Shown piece by piece: positions 8,577-15,378 of a stretch of 64,000 nt of DNA; the stretch's first letter is position 1, and each line of letters starts with the position of its first letter. Source of the DNA: Streptomyces sp. NBC_00414. GTDB taxonomy: Bacteria > Actinomycetota > Actinomycetes > Streptomycetales > Streptomycetaceae. The stretch covers positions 9,486,001 to 9,550,000 of the forward strand of contig NZ_CP107935.1 in the NCBI RefSeq assembly GCF_036038375.1, given 5' to 3'. The notes under the pieces were generated by a model, which was not told where the DNA came from, did no database searches, and was given only the letters and a program-made list of their open reading frames with translations. A program made the position numbers and the translations under genes.

Positions 8577-9548
8577 TCAGCCGAGGTCGGTCTGACCGGC
8601 TCGGGTGAGCCGGTACTGGAGGATGGTGATCGCGCTGAGCACGACCAGCAGCGCCACGGACATCGCCGAGGCGTAGCCGAACTGGAAGCGGCCGAACGCC
8701 GAGCCGTAGATGTAGAACTGGAGCACGTTGGTGGCGTTCGCGGGACCGCCGTTGGTCGTCACCGCCACGGTGTCGAAGACCTGGAACGAGCCGATCACGG
8801 TCATGATCAGCACCACCGCCAGTACCGGTCGCAGCAGCGGCATGGTGATGCGCCAGAACATCCGCCACTCGCTCGCGCCGTCGACCTTCGCCGCCTCGTA
8901 CATGTCGCCGGGGATGGCCTGCAGCCCGGCGAAGAGCAGCAGGGCGGTGTAGCCGACGTGCCGCCAGACGTTGATCAGCGCGATCGTCGGGATCGCCCAG
9001 GTCTCGTCCGCCAGGAACGGGATGCGGTCGAATCCCAGGCCCGCGATGATCTCGTTGCCGATGCCGAGCTGGGTGTCGAGCATCCACAGCCAGACGATGC
9101 CCGCGACGACGTTCGACATCAGGTACGGAGTCAGCACGATGCCCCGCAGCACCGCCGACTGTGTGAGGCGCTGCAGAAGGACGGCGATGGCCAGCGCCGA
9201 GACCGTCTGCAGACCGATGTTGATGAACACGTACTCGACGGTCACCTTCATCGAGTCCCAGAAGATGGGGTCGTTGACCATGCGGGTGTAGTTGTCGAGG
9301 CCCACCCACTCGGGCGGGGTCAGCAGGTTGTAGCGGGTGAAGCTCAGATAGATGCCGCGCAGTGTCGGCCACAGAAGGAAGACCAGGAAACCCAGCATGG
9401 CCGGCGCGATGAACAGAGCCGCGAGGGCCCCGTCACCGCGGCCGCCACCGTCACGTTCTCGCTTCCTGCCGGGTTTCGGCTTCGAAGCTGTGCCCTCGAC
9501 GTCGCGCGGTGACAGACGCGACGGTGGGCTGCTGGAGGCGACGGTCAT
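8577..9548 (-). CDS. ABC sugar transporter permease, MalF-like
   Basis: 323 residues. A charged N-terminal tail (KPKPGRKRERDGGG) precedes helix 1 (LAALFIAPAMLGFLVFLLW). The EAA loop is YEAAKVDGASEWRMFWRITMPLL. It is the first gene of the uptake operon. GAGGGAG about 8-14 bases upstream supports the ATG at 9548. A palindrome in the upstream spacer is a likely ROK operator, and the ROK regulator is encoded divergently. Confidence 0.9.
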   Translation of the reverse strand: MTVASSSPPSRLSPRDVEGTASKPKPGRKRERDGGGRGDGALAALFIAPAMLGFLVFLLWPTLRGIYLSFTRYNLLTPPEWVGLDNYTRMVNDPIFWDSMKVTVEYVFINIGLQTVSALAIAVLLQRLTQSAVLRGIVLTPYLMSNVVAGIVWLWMLDTQLGIGNEIIAGLGFDRIPFLADETWAIPTIALINVWRHVGYTALLLFAGLQAIPGDMYEAAKVDGASEWRMFWRITMPLLRPVLAVVLIMTVIGSFQVFDTVAVTTNGGPANATNVLQFYIYGSAFGRFQFGYASAMSVALLVVLSAITILQYRLTRAGQTDLG

Positions 9549-9587
9549 CGGGAGACTCCCTCGTCTGCGGCTCGTCCTCGGGCCACT

Positions 9588-9610
9588 TACTTTCGAGCCG
9601 AAAGAATCAA
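9588..9610 (-). promoter_or_regulatory. Candidate promoter of the uptake operon with a palindromic operator in the spacer
   Basis: On the minus strand a TTGATT (9605-9610) can serve as -35. It is followed by the perfect palindrome CTTTCG-N3-CGAAAG (9590-9604), then TAAGTG as a weak -10. A repressor bound there would block the promoter. The divergent ROK regulator is the natural candidate. The -10 match is poor, so the promoter assignment is tentative; the palindrome itself is clear. Confidence 0.5.
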
Positions 9611-9630
9611 GCCGTCAAGAGGTGTGCGGG

Positions 9631-9693
9631 TTTCTTTTATTCTGGGTTTACGCGGCCTAGGATGGCACCATTACTTCAGCATCGAAAGAAATC
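9631..9693 (+). promoter_or_regulatory. Candidate ROK-gene promoter and second operator half-site
   Basis: TAGGAT at 9658-9663 matches the Streptomyces -10 consensus; no good -35 is seen 17 bases upstream. TTTCTTTTATT at 9631-9641 resembles TTTCTTTCATT in the promoter of the second ROK gene (51718-51728). CGAAAGAAATC at 9683-9693 repeats CGAAAGAATC of 9599-9608 and lies in the leader, where binding would give autoregulation. Confidence 0.45.
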
Positions 9694-9709
9694 TTGTGGG
9701 GGGTCGGTC

Positions 9710-10882
9710 ATGACCGCACGTGCTGCCAGTTGGCTGCCGCTCAGTCCCGGTGAGCGCTCCGTGGCGATCGAGGTGCTCACGCGCGGCCCGCTGTCGCGCA
9801 GCGACATCGCCCGTCGGCTCGACCTGTCCGCGGGCAGCCTGACCCGGCTCACGAAGCCGCTCATCGAGTCGGGCCTGCTGGTCGAGGTCGCCGAGGGCAG
9901 CGCGCCCCCCGAGGTCGAGGTGCGTCAGGGACGCCCGTCCCAGCCCCTCGACATCGTCGCCGAGTCCCGGACCTTCGTCGGCTTCAAGATCACCGAGGAC
10001 ATGGTCTACGGGGTCGTCACTACCCTCAGGAGCGACATCGTCGCCCGCCACGACCTGCCCCTGTACAGCCATGATCCGCAGCACGTCGTGGAGGTGCTGC
10101 GGGCGGTCACGGAGGAGTTCGCCCGGGACTTCCCCGGTCTGGCCGGGATCGGCATCGGACTGGGCGGCCGGGCCTCGGACCGCTCCGTCGTCGACGAGTC
10201 GGCCTTCCTCGGCTGGCGCGACGTCCCCCTGGCGCGGCTCCTCCAGGAGCGCACCGGGCTCCCCGTCGTCGTCGAGAACGACGTGAACGCGCTCGTCGAG
10301 GCCGAGAGCTGGTTCGGCGCGGGCCGCGGCCTCGACCGGTTCGCGGTGCTCACCATCGGAGCGGGCCTCGGCTACGGCCTGGTCAGCGGCGGCAAGCGGG
10401 TGGTGACCGCCGAGGACGGGCGCGGCGTCGGCCGCTTCTGGATGGTCAACCCGTACGGCCCGCTCACACCCGAGGGTGAACGCGGCAGCGCCATCTCCCT
10501 GCTGACCATCCCGAGCATCCGCTACCAGGTCCGCGCCGCCACCGGCCGGGACGTCTCGTACGACGAGATCCTCGCACTGGCCGCCGAGGGCGAGCCCATG
10601 GCCGCCCGGGTCGTCGACGAGGCGGCGCGCGCCCTGGGCACCCTCGTCGCGCAGATCGCCAACTTCGCCATGCCCGAGAAGATCCTCCTCGCCGGGGAGG
10701 GCGTCGGCCTGGTCGACGTGGCCGGACCGGTGGTCCAGCAGGCCGTCCTCGCCAACCGCCATCCGCAGGCCGATCCGGTCAACCTGGAGACCAAGGTCTC
10801 CGACTTCCACGACTGGGCACGGGGCGGAGCCGTACTGGCCATCCAGACGCTGGTCCTGGGCTCCGGATCAGGCCCGGCCTGA
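9710..10882 (+). CDS. ROK-family transcriptional regulator lacking the zinc-binding motif
   Basis: 390 residues. The N-terminal winged helix-turn-helix (LTRGPLSRSDIARRLDLSAGSLTRLTKPLIESGLL) is followed by an actin-like ROK domain (FVGFKITEDMVYGV, VENDVNALVEAESWFGAGRGL, FAVLTIGAGLGYGLVSGG). Most ROK proteins have a His and a CxCGxxGC cluster binding structural zinc after this point; here the region reads GVGRFWMVNPYGPLTPEGERGS, with neither the His nor any Cys. It is divergent from the sugar uptake operon and probably represses it until the sugar binds. Start ATG 9710 has a G6 ribosome site at 9697-9702. Confidence 0.88.
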   Translation: MTARAASWLPLSPGERSVAIEVLTRGPLSRSDIARRLDLSAGSLTRLTKPLIESGLLVEVAEGSAPPEVEVRQGRPSQPLDIVAESRTFVGFKITEDMVYGVVTTLRSDIVARHDLPLYSHDPQHVVEVLRAVTEEFARDFPGLAGIGIGLGGRASDRSVVDESAFLGWRDVPLARLLQERTGLPVVVENDVNALVEAESWFGAGRGLDRFAVLTIGAGLGYGLVSGGKRVVTAEDGRGVGRFWMVNPYGPLTPEGERGSAISLLTIPSIRYQVRAATGRDVSYDEILALAAEGEPMAARVVDEAARALGTLVAQIANFAMPEKILLAGEGVGLVDVAGPVVQQAVLANRHPQADPVNLETKVSDFHDWARGGAVLAIQTLVLGSGSGPA

Positions 10883-10919
10883 CGCCATCGCCCGATCTTG
10901 CGGCCGGGCGCCGTGGCCC

Positions 10920-10949
10920 TTGTCACAGGCGCCCGGAGGCGGTAAGGAT
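10920..10949 (+). promoter_or_regulatory. Candidate promoter for the small downstream gene
   Basis: TTGTCA at 10920-10925 and TAAGGA at 10943-10948 are separated by 17 bp. This would start a transcript about 45 nt before the ATG at 11001. Prediction from sequence only. Confidence 0.4.
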
Positions 10950-11000
10950 CACAGTCGCCACTCACATGGTCTTCACGCAGAGCCCCGTATGATTCACGGT

Positions 11001-11201
11001 ATGTCCACCACTCACCGTCGTGCGCCGGGAGCCACGCAAAGATCAGCCGCCGAGGTCAACGAAGAGATCCGGGCCCTGTGGCTCCGGGCCGGCGGGACGC
11101 TGAGCGGTGAGCAGCGGCGGGAGTACCAACGACTGGTCCTGGAATGGGCGGTCGCCGCCCCCCGGCCCGACGCGCACGCGGACTCGTCGCAGGCCGCCTG
11201 A
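11001..11201 (+). CDS. Small conserved-type hypothetical protein (66 aa)
   Basis: MSTTHRRAPGATQRSAAEVNEEIRALWLRAGG, then a C-terminal part that is mostly charged and helical (SGEQRREYQRLVLEWAVAA). No signal peptide or membrane segment. I do not recognise a domain. The start ATG at 11001 is preceded by a plausible promoter; an upstream in-frame ATG (10989) would add four residues. It sits between the ROK gene and the convergent ABC operon and looks independent of both. Confidence 0.6.
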   Translation: MSTTHRRAPGATQRSAAEVNEEIRALWLRAGGTLSGEQRREYQRLVLEWAVAAPRPDAHADSSQAA

Positions 11202-11297
11202 CCGTCCGGTCCGCCTTCGAACCCCTGTCGGTATCCCCCTTCGAGCCCCGTCGGCGCCCGTTTCGGACCCCCGTGCCTGACGCCCCGTCAACAGCGG

Positions 11298-12125
11298 TCA
11301 GCCCTTCATCGCCCCCTGGAGCAGTCCCGCGATGAAGCTGCGCTGGAAGACGACGAAGAGGATCAGGATCGGCAGCATCACGATGATCGTTCCCGCCGCC
11401 AGTGTGGGGATGTCCGTGCTGTTCTGACCGACGAAGAACCCGAGACCCGCGGGCGCCGTGTGCTTGGTGGTGTCCTGGATGAGGACCAGCACCAGCAGGA
11501 ACTGGTTCCACGACCACATGAAGACGAGCAGCCCGAGCGTCATCAGGGACGGCCGGGCCAGCGGCAGCAGGATCCGCACCAGGATCGTCGCCGACGAGGC
11601 CCCGTCGATCCGCGCCGCCTCCACCAGCGACGTGGGCGTCGACAGGAAGTGCGTGCGCATCCAGAACACGCTGAACGGCATGAACAGCGCGATCTCCACC
11701 AGGATCACGCCCAGGTACGAGTTGGTCAGCCCCAGAGCGCGCAGGTCGAAGTAGAGGGGCACCACGATCAGCTCCACCGGGATCGTGAGGCCGGCGATGA
11801 AGAACGCCGCCACGGCGTTGCCGCCGGGCAGTTTCATCGTGCCCAGCGCGTACCCCGCCAGCGCGGCGAGGACCAGACAGGCGGGCACGACCCCGACCGC
11901 GATGACGAGGCTGTGCCGGATGAGGTCGGAGAACCCCGCCACCGACCACGCCGTCTCGTAGTTGTCCCAGTTCCACCGCTCCGGCCAGCTCAGGCCCACC
12001 ACCGGGGTCCCCGCGGGCTGCAGCGAGGCGAGGAAGACACTGAGGAACGGGATCACGACGGCGATCGCCATGACGGTGAGGAGCGCGTAGCCGGACCAGC
12101 GTTCCGAGCGCGCGACGGTGTTCAT
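11298..12125 (-). CDS. ABC sugar transporter permease, MalG-like (second cassette)
   Basis: 275 residues with six predicted helices, the first being YALLTVMAIAVVIPFLSVFLA. EAA loop: LVEAARIDGASSATILVRILLP. Last gene of the SIS-binding protein-MalF-MalG operon; its start overlaps the MalF stop by 4 bp (ATGA), so the two permeases are translationally coupled. With the MalF partner it forms the membrane channel of a CUT1 importer, probably for amino-sugar oligosaccharides given the divergent GH89 gene. Confidence 0.9.
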   Translation of the reverse strand: MNTVARSERWSGYALLTVMAIAVVIPFLSVFLASLQPAGTPVVGLSWPERWNWDNYETAWSVAGFSDLIRHSLVIAVGVVPACLVLAALAGYALGTMKLPGGNAVAAFFIAGLTIPVELIVVPLYFDLRALGLTNSYLGVILVEIALFMPFSVFWMRTHFLSTPTSLVEAARIDGASSATILVRILLPLARPSLMTLGLLVFMWSWNQFLLVLVLIQDTTKHTAPAGLGFFVGQNSTDIPTLAAGTIIVMLPILILFVVFQRSFIAGLLQGAMKG

Positions 12126-13015
12126 GTCCGATCCCTCGACAGACGGTTGATGAGGTAGACGATCGCGAGTATCAGGACGCCCAGGACGACGGCCAGGGCC
12201 GCGGCGAGCCCCACCTTGCCCTCGGAGAACGCCAGCCGGTACACGAGCAGGCCGGGAACCGTCGTCTGCTCGCCCGGACCGCCGTTCGTCGTCACGTACA
12301 CGATGTCGAAGCTGGCCAGCGCGGCCACCGTCGTGACGGTCATGGCGACGGCGAGTTCACCCCGCAGATGCGGCAGCGTCACCGACACGAACTCGCGGAC
12401 CGGGCCCGCGCCGTCGATCCGGGCCGCCTCGTACAGGCTGGGCTCCACCTTCTGCACGCCGCTGAGGAAGAGCATCATGCACAGACCGCTCAGCACCCAG
12501 GTGCCGACGAGTCCCACGGCGATCAGCGCGGCGTCGAAATCGCCCAGCCACGCCCGGGCCACGCTGTCCAGGCCCACCGCGCGCAGTGTCTGGTTGACCA
12601 CCCCGTCGTCCCCGTACAGCCAGCGCCAGGTCACGCCGACCGCGACGAGCGGCACGACCTGCGGCAGCATGAACAGGAAGCGGTACGCCCCCATGCCGGG
12701 CCGCCGGTAGCGGGCCAGCAGACCGGCCGACAGCAGCCCGAGCACGATGGGCACGAGGGAGAAGAACACCACCAGCACCAGGGCGTTGAACACCGACCGG
12801 CGCAGGATCGAGTCCTGGAAGATCTCCGCGTAGTTGCCGAGCCCGACCCACTCGCCGAGCGTGACGCCGTCCCACTCGAACAGCGACAGATACGCCGTGT
12901 GCAGGGCGGGCAGCACCGCGAAGGCGAAGTACACGGCGAAGGCGGGCAGGACGTACACGTACCCGCGCCACCGCCTGCGGGCCTCCCCGCTGCGGACCGG
13001 CGGCCTACTCCCCAT
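12122..13015 (-). CDS. ABC sugar transporter permease, MalF-like (second cassette)
   Basis: 297 residues. Short basic N terminus, first helix VYVLPAFAVYFAFAVLPAL, and EAA loop YEAARIDGAGPVREFVSVTLPHL. The ATG at 13015 lies inside the end of the binding-protein gene (11 bp overlap), showing tight operon packing. It pairs with the MalG-like protein. No ATPase gene is present in the operon, consistent with use of a shared MsiK-type ATPase (inference from Streptomyces biology). Confidence 0.9.
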   Translation of the reverse strand: MGSRPPVRSGEARRRWRGYVYVLPAFAVYFAFAVLPALHTAYLSLFEWDGVTLGEWVGLGNYAEIFQDSILRRSVFNALVLVVFFSLVPIVLGLLSAGLLARYRRPGMGAYRFLFMLPQVVPLVAVGVTWRWLYGDDGVVNQTLRAVGLDSVARAWLGDFDAALIAVGLVGTWVLSGLCMMLFLSGVQKVEPSLYEAARIDGAGPVREFVSVTLPHLRGELAVAMTVTTVAALASFDIVYVTTNGGPGEQTTVPGLLVYRLAFSEGKVGLAAALAVVLGVLILAIVYLINRLSRDRT

Positions 13016-14351
13016 GATGGTCCTCCCACTCGTCCTGAAGAGAGTCGAGGTAGTCCGCGGGCTCGACGCGGTCCGCGATGAGCTTCTGGACGCCGGAGCG
13101 CAGCCGGTCGAGCATCGCGGGCGCGGCGAAGTCGGGGAACGTGGTGATGCCGTCGTCGGCCACGGCCCGCCGGTGGCCCGCCGCGATGTCCGCGAGCACG
13201 CCCGTCGGCTTCTTCACGGCGTCCGGGTTGGGCGGCATGAAGCCGTTGTCGCTGATGATCTGGCCGGCCTCGGGAGAGGTCAGGAAGTCGAGGAACGCGC
13301 CTGCGGCCTCGGGGTGTTCGGTCTTGGCCGACACGGCGTAGGAGACGCTGAACCCCGAGGCCACCGTGGGAGAGCCGGCCTGTTCGCCGGGCATCGGGAA
13401 GAACCCGACGTCGTCCCCCATGACGGTGGCCAGCTGCCCGGCCGCCCAGTTGCCGTTGATCAGGAAGACGCTGTCGCCCTTGGTGAACTGGGCGGTCGAG
13501 TCGACCTGCGCGGTGCCGTTCGCGGACTCGTTGTAGTAGCCCTTGCGGCCCCACTCGATCATGTCCTCGCTGGCCTCGACCGCGGCCGGATTCTCTATCG
13601 TGGCGCCCTTCTTGCCGTTCACCCAGTCCCAGTACTCGTCCGTGGGCATCAGCTGGTTGAGCAGGGCGGCCCACAGGTGCAGACCGCCGGAGTCGAGCGC
13701 GCCGACCCCGAGCGGGGTCAGGTCCGCGTCCTTGGCCGCGGCGAGCTGCTTCCCGAACTCGTCCAGGGTCCTGGGCGGGGCGTCGATACCGGCCTTCGCG
13801 GCGAGTTTCTTGTTGTAGTAGATGCCCGTCATCGACAGCCCGGCCGGCACCCCGAACAGGGCGCGCCCGCCGGTGGCCTCGCTCGTCTGCCCGGCCGTGA
13901 GCTGGTCGAGGCTGACCGGCGGAATGGCCTTGTCCCAGCCGTACGCCTCCCGGTAGGGCGCCAGGTCCAGGATGTGGCCGTCCGCCGCGAGATCGGTCAT
14001 ACCGACCGCGTACTGCGCGATGTCGGGAGCGGTGTCCGAGGTCATCGTCAGCTTGAGGTTCTGGACGTAGTCCGAGAACGTCTTGTACTGCGGCTCCACG
14101 TCGATGCCGGGGTGGTCCTTCTCGAACGCGGCGATCAGCGCGTCGACCATCAACGGGGCGTCGGCGAACTGGAGATGCAGCGTGATGTCCCCGTCCGGCA
14201 CGGCCGTCGAGGACGGCACGCTCGTGGGGCCCGGCACCGCCGTCGCGCTGCCCGGGGTGAGGGCGTCGCACGCGGCGAGCGGCAGCACGAGGGCGGCGGC
14301 GCAGACCGTCGCGGCGATGCGGCGGCGCACCCGGTGTGTGCGGTCCATCAT
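13005..14351 (-). CDS. ABC transporter sugar-binding lipoprotein (second cassette)
   Basis: 448 residues. Signal peptide with twin basic start (RTHRVRRRIAATVCAAALVL) and lipobox LAAC (Cys about residue 28), then a Pro/Ser/Thr linker. The mature protein is a family 1 solute-binding protein: ITLHLQFADAPLMVDALIAAFEKDHPGIDV, FGVPAGLSMTGIYYNKKLAAKAG, INGNWAAGQLATVMG. Predicted ligand: an N-acetylglucosamine-containing glycoside, from the neighbouring SIS and GH89 genes. It lies 38 bp after the SIS gene. Confidence 0.9.
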   Translation of the reverse strand: MMDRTHRVRRRIAATVCAAALVLPLAACDALTPGSATAVPGPTSVPSSTAVPDGDITLHLQFADAPLMVDALIAAFEKDHPGIDVEPQYKTFSDYVQNLKLTMTSDTAPDIAQYAVGMTDLAADGHILDLAPYREAYGWDKAIPPVSLDQLTAGQTSEATGGRALFGVPAGLSMTGIYYNKKLAAKAGIDAPPRTLDEFGKQLAAAKDADLTPLGVGALDSGGLHLWAALLNQLMPTDEYWDWVNGKKGATIENPAAVEASEDMIEWGRKGYYNESANGTAQVDSTAQFTKGDSVFLINGNWAAGQLATVMGDDVGFFPMPGEQAGSPTVASGFSVSYAVSAKTEHPEAAGAFLDFLTSPEAGQIISDNGFMPPNPDAVKKPTGVLADIAAGHRRAVADDGITTFPDFAAPAMLDRLRSGVQKLIADRVEPADYLDSLQDEWEDHHGE

Positions 14352-14389
14352 CGGCCTCCTTGCGTGGCCTCGTCGGTCGGATCGGTACG

Positions 14390-15124
14390 TCAGCCTCTCG
14401 GACAGCGGTCCCTGAACCGCTCCAGCAGCTCGTTGTTGCGGTGCTCGGCGTCGGCGTCGGTGTTCTGACTGACGATCAACGGCGGTTCCTGCTTGTGATG
14501 TTCGGCGAGCAGTTGGGCCGCCCGGCAGGTCAGGGCGTTCACCAGGGCCGCCCCCAGCACGGTCGACAGGGCTCCCACGGCCAGGTCGCCCAGCGGCACC
14601 ACCGTGTCGCCGGGGCTGCCGTGGGTGTCGATGACGATGTCGGCGACGTCGAGCAGCCGCAGCCCGCCGCTGTGCCGGGACTCGGCGGCCAGGGAGTGCG
14701 CCCGGCTGGTGACGGCCACCACGGTCGCCCCCGACTCGCGGGCGCCCAGAGCGAATTCGACGGGCACGGCGTTGATCCCGGAGTTGGAGACGACGACCAC
14801 CACCTCGCCCGCCCTGATGTCCGCCGTACGCAGGACGGCCGCCGCGTAGCCGCTGACGCGTTCGGCCGCGCCGGCGTGGCGCGGGGCCACGGGGGAGAGC
14901 GCCGGGTCCGCGATGACGTTGACCGGCGCGAGTCCGCCGGCGCGCTGCAGCGGTTCGACGGCGACGAGTTGGGAGTGGCCGCTGCCGAAGTAGTGGACGA
15001 CACCCCCGGCCACGATGCTGTCCGCCACGGCCCGGGCGGCGCGCTCGATCGCGGGCCGCTCGGCGGTGGCCATCGCGGTGAGGTTCTCCTGGAGTGCGGC
15101 GAAGTAGGCGAGATCGGCGTTCAT
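14390..15124 (-). CDS. SIS-domain sugar-phosphate-binding protein (UPF0309-like)
   Basis: 244 residues; a single SIS domain with HYFGSGHSQLVAVEPLQRAGGLAPVNVI and VVVVSNSGINAVPVEFALGARESGATVVAVTSR. SIS domains bind phosphosugars and occur in isomerases, deaminases and regulators; the FGSGHS motif is typical of the UPF0309 group, often located in sugar ABC operons. It heads the four-gene uptake operon, so a role in processing an imported amino sugar phosphate is plausible. Start ATG 15124; a longer frame to 15385 crosses the intergenic operators and is unlikely. Confidence 0.82.
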   Translation of the reverse strand: MNADLAYFAALQENLTAMATAERPAIERAARAVADSIVAGGVVHYFGSGHSQLVAVEPLQRAGGLAPVNVIADPALSPVAPRHAGAAERVSGYAAAVLRTADIRAGEVVVVVSNSGINAVPVEFALGARESGATVVAVTSRAHSLAAESRHSGGLRLLDVADIVIDTHGSPGDTVVPLGDLAVGALSTVLGAALVNALTCRAAQLLAEHHKQEPPLIVSQNTDADAEHRNNELLERFRDRCPRG

Positions 15125-15170
15125 CGTATCGAGGCCACCCGAGGTGTCGAACGGAGCCGCTGGCGTGGCT

Positions 15171-15184
15171 GTGGACCGTACCAG
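15171..15184. promoter_or_regulatory. Imperfect palindromic operator upstream of the SIS-led operon
   Basis: GTGGACCGTACCAG matches the perfect palindrome at 15281-15294 at 11 of 14 positions. It lies 47 bp upstream of the SIS start, where a repressor would block the leftward promoter. Likely bound by the GntR/HutC protein encoded at 17581. Confidence 0.5.
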
Positions 15185-15241
15185 AGGGCCATGGCGCTGC
15201 CCAGCCCTGCGGCCGACCTGCCTTCTTTCCGGTCGACTTCC

Positions 15242-15294
15242 TTGACCGGCCCGAGTGGCACGGCTAGCTTCGAGAGTTCCGTGGTACGTACCAC
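15242..15294 (+). promoter_or_regulatory. Promoter for the GH89-GntR operon with a perfect GntR-type palindrome
   Basis: TTGACC (15242-15247), a 17-bp spacer and TAGCTT (15265-15270) form a good promoter. The perfect 14-bp palindrome GTGGTACGTACCAC at 15281-15294 follows the expected start point directly, an ideal repressor position. Similar GGTNNNNACC-type cores are bound by HutC-family GntR proteins (established for relatives such as DasR/YvoA; assignment here is inference). Confidence 0.65.
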
Positions 15295-15378
15295 AGCCGA
15301 GGCCGGTGATGACTGCGGCATCGACTGTCGACGCCGTTGCCGACTTCGTCGCCGATTTCGTCAGGAGCGGTCCGGACG

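Noticed and set aside
12631..14271. 546-codon minus-strand frame across the binding-protein and MalF genes
   Set aside because: Arg/Gly/His-rich shadow of two well-supported genes.
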